The translations under genes were made by a program, and so were the position numbers. Below are positions 33,441 through 44,559 of a DNA stretch of 64,000 nt, piece by piece. Source of the stretch: Achatina immaculata (Eukaryota > Mollusca > Gastropoda > Stylommatophora > Achatinidae); assembly GCA_009760885.1 (NCBI GenBank), contig CM019717.1, forward strand, positions 52,437,134 through 52,501,133, written 5' to 3'. The notes under the pieces are model-generated. The model was not told where the DNA came from. It ran no database searches and saw nothing but the letters and a program-made list of their open reading frames with translations. The stretch's first letter is position 1. Each line of letters opens with the position of its first letter.

Positions 33441-33900
33441 GAACCATTCTGAAGCAGGTGCAGAAATTAAAATACCCTTGAGCAGTAATAACTTCAGATG
33501 GGAAATGCAAAACTGAAATTAGGAACAGAATAGGCCAAGCAAAGACTGCATTTCAGAGAATGAGAAACATATTAGCTAACACATCTTTATCAATGAATGT
33601 TAGAAAACGAGTCCTAAAATGCTATATTGAACCTATCTTGTTATATGGAAGTGAATCATGGACAATAGGCAAGTCTGCACAAAAATCATTGGAAGCTGCA
33701 GAAATGTGGTTTATTAGAAGAATGTTGCGAATCCCCTGGACAGCAAAAATAACTAATGAAGAATGTATGAGAAGAGCTGGAGAGACAAAAAACCTTGTCA
33801 GAAAGATAAGAGAGAGACAATGTACTTTCATAGGACATGCAATGAGAAGAGGGGGCATTGAAAATATTATAACAACAGGAAAAATAGAAGGAAGAAGATC
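33441..33900 (+). mobile_element. LINE family C thumb and tail, cut by gap
   Basis: Reads CKTEIRNRIGQAKTAFQRMR, KRVLKCYIEPILLYGSESWT, FIRRMLRIPWTAKITNEECM and RERQCTFIGHAMRRGGIENI followed by GKIEGRR, then Ns. The fragment at 10196 supplies the missing end of the family. Confidence 0.9.
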
Positions 33901-34000
33901 NNNNNNNNNNNNNNNNNNNNNNNNNNNNNNNNNNNNNNNNNNNNNNNNNNNNNNNNNNNNNNNNNNNNNNNNNNNNNNNNNNNNNNNNNNNNNNNNNNNN
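33901..34000. other. Assembly gap (100 N)
   Basis: Conventional 100-N gap placed between two unrelated LINE fragments. Confidence 1.
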
Positions 34001-35125
34001 AATAATAGAGAAATGCAGAGAGTTTAATGTGAATCTATAGTTATCCTTTATAGACTACTCAAAGGCATTTGATTGTGTACAACACCAGAAACTTTGGGAA
34101 ATAATGGAAAAAATGGGATTTCCAACACATTTGATACAATTAACATCACTGCTGTATCTAGACCAACAAGCAGCAGTAAGAATAAATGGTGAAACAACAA
34201 CTTTGTTTGACATAAAACCGGGGTGCATATTGTCACCCTACTTATTTAACTTGTATACTGAAAATATAATGAGGAATGTTAGAGAAGATGTAGACAAAGA
34301 ATATTTCGATACCATAACAATTGGAGGTTATGAAATACCAGAGATTAGATATGCTGATGACACAGTGTTACTATCCACAACACAAAAAGGGATGGAAAAC
34401 TAATTATGTCACTCCGTAAGAACAGCGAAGAGCAGAACCTCTGTCTTAATGCGAAGAAAACTAAATTGATGACAGCTGACGAAACAAACAAAGCAGCTGA
34501 AATATATATCAATGAGGAAAAATTGGAAGAAGTGGATAGTTTTGAATATATTGGATCACTGCTAACTAATAATGGAGATACAATGAGGGAAATTAAAAGG
34601 AGGACATCTATTGCTCTTCAGAAAGTAAAACAAATAAAAAATCTGTGGAGAGGAGCAGACAGAACTACAAAAATAAGATTTTTAAGGTCATGCATCTTTC
34701 CCATCGCAACATATGCCTGTGAGACGTGGACACTTAACAAAACAGCTGAGAAACACATAAATGCCTTTGAATGTAAATGCTACAGAAGAGTTCTCCAAAT
34801 ATCGTGGACACAAAAAAGAACAAATATATCTATACTACAAGAGCTTAATATTGAAGAAGGCTGGCTAGTAAAGAGGATTAAAGAGAGAAAACTGAAATAT
34901 TTTGGACACATTAAACGTCATGATAATTTAGAGAAGACCATATTGGAAGGATACATAATGGGAAAAAGAAAAAGAGGAAGACCAAAACGAAGATGGCTGC
35001 AAGAAGTCGTTGACGATCTGCAAATGGACGCAGCAGCAGCAGGCCATCTTGCTCACAACCGAGAGGCCTACAGGAGTGCTGTTTGGGAGGCAAAGTTCCG
35101 CAAGGGATATGCAAATGAATGAATG
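34001..35125 (+). mobile_element. LINE family A 3' half (A7), best-preserved RT end
   Basis: Two nearly open frames: 34104-34403 (MEKMGFPTHLIQLTSLLYLD; GCILSPYLFNLYTENIMRNV; IRYADDTVLLSTTQKG with an intact YADD) and 34406-35122 (thumb and the GHIKRHDN, GKRKRGRPKRRWLQEVVDDL tail). The break between them is a 1-base frameshift. Ends in GAATGAATGA. Start hidden in the gap. Confidence 0.94.
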
Positions 35126-35282
35126 AAACTAATAAAATATGCTTAATTCTACTACGTATACTTTAATTCCTAACATTCTTTGCATAAGTTAGAGCGTTAG
35201 TGGGGGCCCGGTACATTACTTTGCCCAGGGGGCCCCGATCCTGTTAAGACGGCCCTGCCGAAACCTGGCATTTACGACCAAG
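35126..35282. other. Spacer with a GC-rich repeat scrap
   Basis: Contains GGGGGCCCGGTACATTACTT and TTAAGACGGCCCTG, which look like part of a dispersed repeat; I cannot name it. Confidence 0.4.
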
Positions 35283-35675
35283 CTGTACAACAACCTGTGT
35301 TAGCTGAGGCTGGTACAACAACCTGTGTTAGCTGAGGCTGGTACAACAACTTGTGTTAGCTGAGGCTGGTACAACAACTTGTGTTAGCTGAGGCTGGTAC
35401 AACAACCTGTGTTAGCTGAGGCTGCTACAACAACTTGTGTTAGCTGAGGCTGGTACAACAACTTGTGTTAGCTGAGGCTGGTACAACAACTTGTGTTAGC
35501 TGAGGCTGGTACAACAACTTGTGTTAGCTGAGGCTGGTACAACAACTTGTGTTAGCTGAGGCTGGTACAACAACTTGTGTTAGCTGAGGCTGGTACAACA
35601 ACCTGTGTTAGCTGAGGCTGCTACAACAACTTGTGTTAGCTGAGGCTGCTACAACAACTTGTGTTAGCTGAGGCT
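35283..35675 (+). repeat. 28-bp minisatellite, 14 copies
   Basis: The unit is ACAACAACTTGTGTTAGCTG plus AGGCTGGT. Variation is limited to CCTG/CTTG and GGT/GCT. Confidence 0.96.
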
Positions 35676-35793
35676 GGTCCTGTACTAAAATCCAGTCCTT
35701 TCCTGGAGAAATCTCGTCCATGATTCTTCCCCCACCTCAGCCATCCAGAATATTCCTCATTTAATGCGTCTACTCTTGGCCAACCCAAGACTA

Positions 35794-36180
35794 CCCTCAT
35801 GACCTCATTCTGTGTACACTCTACCCTCATGACCTCATTCTGTGTACGCTCTACCCTCATGGCCTCGTTCTGTGTACGCTCTACCCTCATGGCCTCATTC
35901 TGTGTACGCTCTACCCTCATGGCCTCATTCTGTGTACGCTCTACCCTCATGGCCTCATTCTGTGTACGCTCTACCCTCATGGCCTCATTCTGTGTACGCT
36001 CTACCCTCATGACCTCATTCTGTGTACGCTCTACCCTCATGGCCTCATTCTGTGTACGCTCTACCCTCATGGCCTCATTCTGTGTACGCTCTACCCTCAT
36101 GGCCTCATTCTGTGTACGCTCTACCCTCATGGCCTCATTCTGTGTACGCTCTACCCTCATGACCTAATTCTGTGTACGCT
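35794..36180 (+). repeat. 30-bp minisatellite, 13 copies
   Basis: The unit is CTACCCTCATGGCCTCATTC plus TGTGTACGCT, nearly identical across copies. The unit is a multiple of three without stops, so both strands stay open; not a gene. Confidence 0.97.
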
Positions 36181-36855
36181 GAAGTTTGGTCAAGTGCGAA
36201 CTGTCTGTGTCCCTGACACTTTACACCCGGAACTTAGGACCCGACAATTTTGTTTAGGCAGCACCACAGGATGTTGGCTTTTCCTCGGTTTATCACACCA
36301 CTGTTATCATCATGTTAAACTGTTATCAGATGATGAGATCAACCCTATCTTGTACCCTTGTAGCCAGTTCCTCTCGACCCCTTCTATACAGTATATATAT
36401 ATATTGCCGTCGTTCACCCTGGACTATTCCAATGTAGCTGCGCAGTTCCTATGAGATACTTAAGAGCGCAGGCGACAATGAAGACAGGTTGTCCTGTAGC
36501 AGCAGTTTTATGCTCTGAAGTCCATGACCTGGATCTCAGGGCAAATGTTTTTTTCAGTAGCATGGAGGCTATCAACCAGACAAGCTATGTGTCTACATCA
36601 CTCTCCAGCATCAATGTCAACAGTGTTTATGGCATGCTGGCTGTGATAACCTTGAGGACATAATCTGTCAGTCTTTCATGGTAACTTTGAGCAAACAATT
36701 TGTCAGTCTTCTGACTTGGATATAGTGCATTTGCTTTTCATTATTCATGCGCTGCCCTTCCTTATTTCTCCATCCATGATCTTCTGGTTCGTGTTCAGTA
36801 CAGTTTCGATGTCACAGCAAACCAGAATATCCCATAATTTCTCCACCACCTGTGC
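36181..36855. other. Unique-looking sequence, nothing recognised
   Basis: Short open frames only, without recognisable domains. Could be intron of the minus-strand ubiquitin-like gene or its downstream flank. Confidence 0.4.
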
Positions 36856-36856
36856 C

Positions 36857-37093
36857 AGTGACATCTCCTGGAACGCCCATGAACTGTCCCACGTCATGTC
36901 CTAGCACAATCTCCTGGAACGCCCATGAACTGTCCCACGTCATGTCCTAGCACAATCTCCTGGAACGCCCATGAACTGTCCCACGTCATGTCCTAGCACA
37001 ATCTCCTGGAACGCCCATGAACTGTCCCACGTCATGTCCTAGCACAATCTCCTGGAACGCCCATGAACTGTCCCACGTCATGTCCTAGCACAA
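36857..37093 (+). repeat. 46-bp minisatellite, about 5 copies
   Basis: The unit is TGTCCTAGCACAATCTCCTG plus GAACGCCCATGAACTGTCCC and ACGTCA; copies are almost identical. Confidence 0.96.
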
Positions 37094-37143
37094 TGACGAA
37101 AAGTGATCCGTACAGATGAATGCGTACATCTCCGCAAATGTCT

Positions 37144-39887
37144 TCACAGCCAGCTCTAAGTAGCTGTACGGCGCTAGTATGGAGGTACTCACAGCCAGCT
37201 CTAAGTAGCTGTACGGCGCTAGTATGGAGGTACTCACAGCCAGCTCTAAGTAGCTGTACGGCGCTAGTATGGAGGTACTCACAGCCAGCTCTAAGTAGCT
37301 GTACGGCGCTAGTATGGAGGTACTCACAGCCAGCTCTAAGTAGCTGTACGGCGCTAGTATGGAGGTACTCACAGCCAGCTCTAAGTAGCTGTACGGCGCT
37401 AGTATGGAGGCACTCACAGCCAGCTCTAAGTAGCTGTACGGCGCTAGTATGGAGGCACTCACAGCCAGCTCTAAGTAGCTGTACGGCGCTAGTATGGAGG
37501 CACTCACAGCCAGCTCTAAGTAGCTGTACGGCGCTAGTATGGAGGCACTCACAGCCAGCTCTAAGTATCTGTACGGCGTCAGTAGGGAGGCACTCACAGC
37601 CAGCTCTAAGTATCTGTACGGCGCTATTAGGGAGGTACTCACAGCCAGCTCTAAGTAGCTGTATGGCGCTAGTATGGAGGCACTCACAGCCAGCTCTAAG
37701 TAGCTGTATGGCGCTAGTATGGAGGCACTCACAGCCAGCTCTAAGTATCTGTACGGCGCTATTAGGGAGGTACTCACAGCCAGCTCTAAGTAGCTGTATG
37801 GCGCTAGTATGGAGGCACTCACAGCCAGCTCTAAGTAGCTGTATGGCGCTAGTATGGAGGCACTCACAGCCAGCTCTAAGTAGCTGTATGGCGCTAGTAT
37901 GGAGGCACTCACAGCCAGCTCTAAGTATCTGTACGGCGTCAGTAGGGAGGCACTCACAGCCAGCTCTAAGTAGCTGTATGGCGCTAGTATGGAGGCACTC
38001 ACAGCCAGCTCTAAGTAGCTGTATGGCGCTAGTATGGAGGCACTCACAGCCAGCTCTAAGTATCTGTACGGCGTCAGTAGGGAGGCACTCACAGCCAGCT
38101 CTAAGTAGCTGTACGGCGCTAGTATGGAGGTACTCACAGCCAGCTCTAAGTAGCTGTACGGCGCTAGTATGGAGGTACTCACAGCCAGCTCTAAGTAGCT
38201 GTACGGCGCTAGTATGGAGGTACTCACAGCCAGCTCTAAGTAGCTGTATGGCGCTAGTATGGAGGTACTCACAGCCAGCTCTAAGTATCTGTACGGCGCC
38301 AGTATGGAGGTACTCACAGCCAGCTCTAAGTAGCTGTACGGCGCTAGTATGGAGGCACTCACAGCCAGCTCTAAGTAGCTGTACGGCGCTAGTATGGAGG
38401 CACTCACAGCCAGCTCTAAGTATCTGTACGGCGTCAGTAGGGAGGCACTCACAGCCAGCTCTAAGTATCTGTACGGCGCTATTAGGGAGGTACTCACAGC
38501 CAGCTCTAAGTAGCTGTATGGCGCTAGTATGGAGGCACTCACAGCCAGCTCTAAGTATCTGTACGGCGTCAGTAGGGAGGCACTCACAGCCAGCTCTAAG
38601 TAGCTGTATGGCGCTAGTATGGAGGCACTCACAGCCAGCTCTAAGTAGCTGTATGGCGCTAGTATGGAGGCACTCACAGCCAGCTCTAAGTATCTGTACG
38701 GCGTCAGTAGGGAGGCACTCACAGCCAGCTCTAAGTAGCTGTACGGCGCTATTAGGGAGGTACTCACAGCCAGCTCTAAGTATCTGTACGGCGCTATTAG
38801 GGAGGTACTCACAGCCAGCTCTAAGCAGCTATATATCGTCAGTAGGGAGGTACTCACAGTCAGCTCTAAGTAGCTGTATGGCGCTAGTATGGAGGCACTC
38901 ACAGCCAGCTCTAAGTAGCTGTATGGCGCTAGTATGGAGGCACTCACAGCCAGCTCTAAGTATCTGTACGGCGTCAGTAGGGAGGCACTCACAGCCAGCT
39001 CTAAGTAGCTGTACGGCGCTATTAGGGAGGTACTCACAGCCAGCTCTAAGTATCTGTACGGCGCTATTAGGGAGGTACTCACAGCCAGCTCTAAGTAGCT
39101 GTACGGCGCTATTAGGGAGGTACTCACAGCCAGGTCTAAGTAGCTGTACGGCGCTATTAGGGAGGTACTCACAGCCAGCTATAAGCAGCTATACGGCCCC
39201 AGTAGGGGGGTACTCACGGCCAGCTCTAAGCAGCTATACGGCCCCAGTAGGGGAGTACTCACAGCCAGCTATAAGCAGCTATACGGCCCCAGTAGGGGAG
39301 TACTCACAGCCAGCTCTAAGCAGCTATACGGCCCCAGTAGGGGAGTACTCACAGCCAGCTCTAAGCAGCTATACGGCCCCAGTAGGGGGGTACTCACAGC
39401 CAGCTATAAGCAGCTATACGGCCCCAGTAGGGGAGTACTCACGGCCAGCTCTAAGCAGCTATACGGCCCCAGTAGAGGGGTACTCACGGCCAGGTCTAAG
39501 CAGCTATACGGCCCCAGTAGGGGGGGGTACTCACGGCCAGCTCTAAGCAGCTATACGGCCCCAGTAGAGGGGTACTCACGGCCAGGTCTAAGCAGCTATA
39601 CGGCCCCAGTAGGGGGGTACTCACGGCCAGCTCTAAGCAGCTATACAGCCCCAGTAGAGGGGTACTCACGGCCAGCTCTAAGCAGCTATACGGCCCCAGT
39701 AGAGGGGTACTCACGGCCAGGTCTAAGCAGCTATACGGCCCCAGTAGGGGGGGGGGGTACTCACGGCCAGGTCTAAGCAGCTATACGGCCCCAGTAGGGG
39801 GGGGGTACTCACGGCCAGGTCTAAGCAGCTATACGGCCCCAGTAGAGGGGGGGGGGGGTACTCACGGCCAGCTCTAAGCAACTGTAC
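37144..39887 (+). repeat. 45-bp VNTR, about 61 copies, with subtypes
   Basis: The unit is ACTCACAGCCAGCTCTAAGT plus AGCTGTACGGCGCTAGTATG and GAGGT. At least three subtypes alternate (GCGCTAGTATGGAGG, GCGTCAGTAGGGAGG, GCGCTATTAGGGAGG). From about 39180 a different subtype (AAGCAGCTATACGGCCCCAG plus TAGGGG) takes over, with G-runs growing to 9-11. Because 45 is a multiple of three, frames of 695 and 808 residues are open on opposite strands; they are products of the array. Confidence 0.97.
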
Positions 39888-40276
39888 GAACCAATCTTCT
39901 AAGAGCACAGCTGAATACATCAGCCATAGACATAAATAACATTCACGATACCGATCACTGTCAGGGAAATCCATGTGCTACTGAAAGTCACAGCTCACAG
40001 TGACGCCCCGAGCACTGAACTAAGTAGCTAGGCGTAAACCAGACACCTAACCCACAGCTTAACAAAACTGGCGGAGACAAAGCGTAGGGAAAGTCAAACA
40101 AAGGCACAATCTGCACTGGTCACATTCGCTCTTTCGCCATGTTGGAACTAGAAATCCATCTTGTAGAGTGAAAGATGCATTCTGGAGGCTGGAATCAAGG
40201 TTGGCATAGACTCTACATTTTACAACACTAGAAATGCATAAATTAACAAATAAAAACCAAAATATACTCCACAAAC
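39888..40276. other. Intron sequence beyond the ubiquitin-like exon 3
   Basis: AT-rich sequence downstream (minus strand) of the donor at 40276. The exon that should continue the ubiquitin fold (EGIPP...LIFAG) was not found here. Confidence 0.5.
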
Positions 40277-40328
40277 CTTTGTCCATAATCTTTGACTTGA
40301 TATTCTCAATTGTATCACTAGGCTGAAC
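40277..40328 (-). CDS. Ubiquitin-like gene, exon encoding residues 17-34 of the fold
   Basis: A 52-nt minus-strand exon with acceptor GTATTCTGAACAG and donor AAAG|gtttgt. It reads VQPSDTIENIKSKIMDK plus one base of the next codon. Ubiquitin itself has VEPSDTIENVKAKIQDKEG; the changes are E18Q, V26I, A28S and Q31M, with K27, K29 and K33 kept. It joins the exon at 44439-44494 in phase 0 (TITLE|VQPSD) and leaves a G that would begin E34. The remainder of the fold (the 48/63-type lysine region and LRLRGG-like tail) is not in view. Element R copy 2 has inserted only about 47 bp upstream of this acceptor. Confidence 0.85.
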
Positions 40329-40375
40329 CTGTTCAGAATACAAGGATCGCCACATGTAAAATAAGCAAGATTCAT

Positions 40376-41856
40376 CTTCTTCTTCTTCTTCTTCGTTCAC
40401 TTCTACCACCAAAAACCGCACTGTGAACCTACTGAATTCACACATGTGGTCCTCGTTAGGTCCGGTGGTCCCCTGTGTGGTCCAAAATAGACCACATGAG
40501 TTCCACGAAGGACCACAAGGGGTTCAGAGTATCACAGTGCTTTAGCCTGTATTCTTGGTGGGTCTCGGAAGCGGGATTGCGTGACACCGTGGTTTTCATT
40601 GCACCAGTTTGGTCTAGGGTTGGACTTTCTCACCGGAAGACCTCGACGTGTTTGGAATATCAGTGCATCCCCGCTGGGTGAGAGGCGTTAGCCCACCCAG
40701 GCCAGAGTTGGACTTTCTCACCGGAAAACCTCGACGTGTTATGAGATACCCGTGTATCACCGCCAGGTGAGAGGTGGTTGCCCATCCAGTCCAGGGTTGG
40801 ACTTTCTCACCGGAAAACCTCAGCGTGATTAGGATACGCAGACATCCACGCCGGGTGAGAGGTGGTTGCCTATCTAGACTTCCCTGGTCCAGTGTCTCCG
40901 ACTTCAGCATTTTGCGGTCGTGGCCGCTACCCTTCCTAGTTGTGACCAGGATGGAGCTTTTGTCCAGGAGGACGAACCCTCGCCACTAGTGACTTCTACC
41001 CCTGGGTTGAGCCGGTTTAGGCATTTCCCAGTATGGGCATGTTTGGGACGGGACCGACCTCTAGGGCAGAGGTACTGTGACATTCATAGCCTTCAAGATT
41101 CACCCCTGGTATGAGCCGGTTTAGGCAAAATTCACCAGTATGGGTGTTTATCAGGCGTTACCGACCTCTAGAGCGGAGGTGGCATGACATGTCTAGCCAT
41201 CGAGTTCCACCCCTGGTGTGTGCCGGTTTAGGCATATTTCACCAGTGTAGGTGTATTTCGGACGTAGGCGGCCTCTAGAGCAGAGGTGCCGTGGTATAGC
41301 TTTCGTAGCGATACTACTGGACATACCAGGTTAAACTTCACTTTCCACCACCTTTTCCCATCGGCGCCGCACAGCAACCTTTATTTCCGCATTACTTCCT
41401 TAACCGGGAGGAGCTTCACTCCACGCGCGGCATTTGAAAAGTCAAGCCAGCAGTGACTTAACCTCTGGGACAAACCGGTTCATGCATTTCACACGATATG
41501 ACTGCACTCAGGACGTGGCCGACCTCCAGACCAGAGGTGCCGTGATTTGACTGTTTGCTTCGCTTTATTCTTTCAACCACCTTTTCCGCAGTGATGCTGC
41601 GCGGCAACCTCATTTGCAAATTTCTTCATTGGCCGGGAAGAGCACCGCTCCACGCACGGCAGCTGAAGATCTCGCCAACAGCGGCAGATGAGCTACCAAA
41701 CGTGACACTCATCTACCCTAAGTAACTGGTTTTCAGGCGCCAGATATTCGCCCTCGCCCCTTCTCCTGTCAGTTTAAACAGTTCTGCCACGGGAAGGCCA
41801 GGAGCTGGACTTGACTGCCAGAGGCTGTTTGTGGCGCGTTTGCAGTCCTTAGAACC
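40376..41856 (-). mobile_element. Element R copy 2, longest copy (1481 bp), TSD-flanked
   Basis: TSD GCAAGATTCAT at 40365-40375 and 41857-41867. Minus orientation. The 5' end is AAGGACTGCAAACGCGCCAC-like leader (to about 41700). Then come two blocks with GTGGAGTGAAGCTCCTCCCG, and three to four modules of about 105 bp with CCGGTTTAGGCATA and hairpin ACCTCTAGAGC..GAGGT (41000-41330). A frame from Met at 40910 follows (MLKSETLDQGSLDRQPPLTR, then two tandem FSGEKVQPWTGWATTSH-type repeats), and a (GAA)n tail ends the element. No reverse transcriptase, so it is non-autonomous and moved by a LINE machinery, by inference from TSD and tail. Confidence 0.9.
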
Positions 41857-42012
41857 GCAAGATTCATCAATTTTAACAGAATTATTACAAAAACGTCACT
41901 TAGGAATAAAACGTTACCATAGCAGAACAGTTCTTTAAGAAATACAAGATGAACATAAAACTGTGTCTCAATGTACCTGGAGCATGCCTAACTCTTTTGT
42001 CATTTACAGATG

Positions 42013-42735
42013 TTAATTTATTCATTTCCGTGCCTCTTGTGGAACTTTGCCTCCCAAACAGCACTCTTGTAGGCCTCTCGGTTGTAAGCAAGATGGCCTG
42101 CCGCTGCTGCTGATGCATCCATTTGCAGATCATCAACGATGTCTTGCAGCTATCTTCACCTTGATCTTCCTCTTTTTCTTTTTCCCATTGTGTACTCTTC
42201 CAAGACGTCTTCTCAAGATTATCATGACGTTTAATGTGTCCAAAATATTTAAGTTTTCTCTCTTTAATCCTCTTTACTAGCCAGCCTTCTTCAATATTAA
42301 GTTCTTGTAGTATGGATACATTTGTTCTTTTTTTGTGTCCATGAAGAACTCTTCTGTTGCATTTACATTCAAAGGCATTTATGTGTTTCTCAGCTTTTTT
42401 TGTTAAGTGTCCAGGTCTCACGTGCATATGTTGCGATGGGAAAGATGCATGCCCTTAAAAATCTTATTTTTGTAGTTCTGTCTGTTCCTCTCCACAGATT
42501 CTTTATTTGTTTTACTTTCTGAAGAGTGATAGATGTCCTCCTTTTAATTTCCCTCATTGTATTTCCATTATTAGTTAATAGTGATCCAACATATTCAAAA
42601 CTCTCCACTTCTTCCAGTTTTTCCTCATTGATACATATTTCAGCTGCCTTGTTTGTTTTGTCAGTTGTCATCAATTTAGTTTTCTTCGCATTAAGATAGA
42701 GGTTTTGCTCTTCACTGTTCTTATGGACTGACAGA
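42013..42735 (-). mobile_element. LINE family A 3' fragment (A8)
   Basis: The minus strand carries the thumb region (42390-42674: EEVESFEYVGSLLTNNGNTM) and the tail (KRTNVSILQELNIEEGWLVK, ERKLKYFGHIKRHDNLEKTS), frameshifted. The 3' border is near 42013. Confidence 0.9.
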
Positions 42736-42896
42736 TGTACTGAATATTTAATATTTGACTAAATATAAATATGTGATTTCCTTGGTGGCTGTAAATAGAT
42801 TCTAACATAAACAACAGATTCCTTGGAGAAGGACTACTTGCTAAAAATGTGGATGTAAAAATGATGTTATGATGTTTAAAATTTGACACTTAATTC

Positions 42897-43083
42897 ATGT
42901 TTGCTGGCACTGTTTCTGATGTCTGCTGGCACTGTTTCTGATGTTTGCTGGCACTGTTTCTGATGTTTGCTGGCACTGTTTCTGATGTTTGCTGGCACTG
43001 TTTCTGATGTTTGCTGGCACTGTTTCTGATGTTTACTGGCACTGTTTCTGATGTTTGCTGGCACTGTTTCTGATGTTTGCTGA
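42897..43083 (+). repeat. 22-bp minisatellite, about 8.5 copies
   Basis: The unit is GCTGGCACTGTTTCTGATGT plus TT, almost invariant. Confidence 0.96.
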
Positions 43084-43835
43084 GAAAGTAGTTTTTGGTT
43101 ACAAATAACTTGGCTAAAAGTTTCACTTTCTGCTGGCTCTGCTCTTACTGAAGTACATAACATTTTGGAAACTACTGTTTGGAGATACAAAAGGAATATT
43201 TTTTTTTAAAAAAGAGTATTGAAAATGTTACATTTATTTGGCCTGAAAAATTTTGAAGTGAATAAAGGAATAAATACCTTTACAGTGAAATAATAACTGC
43301 TCTAATCATCTTCAACATCATCACATGCTAGGACAACGGATGTGGATGATAATGTCTGTGCACAGATCTCAACCTTTGATGCCTTTTATTGCCTTAATTA
43401 GTGTTTATTTTTATGGCACTGTACGTTAGTTTTTTCTCTGTCTTTCTCTGCTCTCTTACAGTTTAATTTGCATTTTCTTTTGTTATGCTTTTCACAGAAA
43501 GACACCTTTCACCTTGACTATTGCAGTGTGCTTTTCATTTATTATGTCTGTTGTAAGGTTATATTCTAACATAATCTTAGAAGTAAGTCTATAAATATGA
43601 GGGAGAATTGAAAACTGAAGGCAATTAGAAGGTAACATGGCAACCACAATGAATAGAAGCTGATGAAACACAACATGTTCACAATTTCTAATGGCTTTTT
43701 TTAACACACATAGTGAAGTGATCTGCCCTTAGTCTGGCTGAAGCCAAGATCTAATAAACATTGACGCTCCACTGCAAGATTGCACCACTGTTGAACAACA
43801 CACTATAGGGCAGAGCGAGTGAAACCTGCTGAAAT
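43084..43835. other. Intron or spacer, nothing recognised
   Basis: AT-rich sequence without recognised features. Confidence 0.5.
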
Positions 43836-44010
43836 TCACCACAGAATGTTGGTTCAGTGCAGAAGTGAAAATCTTAGAGAAAAATTGAAACCTGCAGCAA
43901 AAGAAGATTAAAGTTGTCAAAGTCTTGCTGCACTATGACAATGCACATCCATGTTTTGCAACACAGCCATGATCTGGCATCATGCGATTATCACTTAAAG
44001 AGATTCTAGC
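43836..44010 (+). mobile_element. Mariner-type transposase scrap
   Basis: Reads VQCRSENLREKLKPAAKE-like sequence, then KVLLHYDNAHPCFATQ and HDLASCDYHLK. This resembles the mariner LLHxDNARPH and DLxPxDYHLF boxes brought together by a deletion. Short and broken. Confidence 0.6.
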
Positions 44011-44180
44011 ATGCTCAGCTCTGATGAGGTTAAACTCTAACATGCTCAGCTCTGAGGGGGTTAAGCTCTAACATTCTCAGCTCTGAGGGGGTTAAGCTCT
44101 AACATGCTCAGCTCTGATGGGGTTAAGCTCTAGCATGCTCAGCTCTGATGAGGTTAAGCTCTAGCATGCTCAGTTCTGAG
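44005..44180 (+). repeat. 31-bp minisatellite, about 6 copies
   Basis: The unit is CTCTAACATGCTCAGCTCTG plus ATGGGGTTAAG with moderate variation. Confidence 0.93.
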
Positions 44181-44438
44181 GACATTAAGGAAGAAGTTGA
44201 AAAGCTTTTCCCTTCAAGGAATGTAGAATTTAGTGAAACAACACAACAAGTGCATTGACCTGCAGGGGGACTATGTGGAGAAGTGATAGAACTATTATGT
44301 TTATTTGTTCAGTTACTGGTATTAAAAGAGATGTTGACAATAGTTTTTTATTTCTCCCTTGTAAACAAACCTGAATAGTTTTATGTGTAAAAGAGAATCA
44401 TTTTTGATTAGATGACTTATCACAAATGTGTAACATAC

Positions 44439-44494
44439 CTCAAGGGTGATAGTTTTGCCCATAGGAGTCTTCACAATGATTGGTGTCATGTCAT
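44439..44494 (-). CDS. Ubiquitin-like gene, exon encoding residues 1-16 of the fold
   Basis: A 56-nt minus-strand exon with acceptor CTGCTTATTGCAG and donor CTTGAG|gtatgt. It begins with AT finishing a codon started upstream, then reads DMTPIIVKTPMGKTITLE. Ubiquitin has MQIFVKTLTGKTITLE: V5-K6-T7, G10-K11-T12-I13-T14-L15-E16 are kept, while residues 1-4, 8 and 9 differ. The donor and the phase-0 junction to 40328 give an uninterrupted ubiquitin N-terminal half. The incoming phase (one base needed) shows the protein continues upstream of the ubiquitin fold, unlike ubiquitin itself, which starts at Met1. The 42-bp VNTR begins about 65 bp upstream. Confidence 0.85.
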
Positions 44495-44559
44495 CTGCAA
44501 TAAGCAGAACAGAAGTAACAGTTCTTTCCATCAAAATAAAAAGCTAACCCTAACATGCC

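Noticed and set aside
35636..36167. Repeat protein with MRVERTQNEA units
   Set aside because: A 30-bp minisatellite open in both directions; no start context, splice sites or non-repeat domain.
35283..36180. CRISPR-like array
   Set aside because: Units are head to tail with no unique spacers, in a eukaryotic genome; these are minisatellites.
37085..39546. 695- and 808-residue open frames on opposite strands
   Set aside because: They are the same 45-bp tandem array read on both strands; unit length divisible by three without stops keeps any frame open. No splice or domain evidence.
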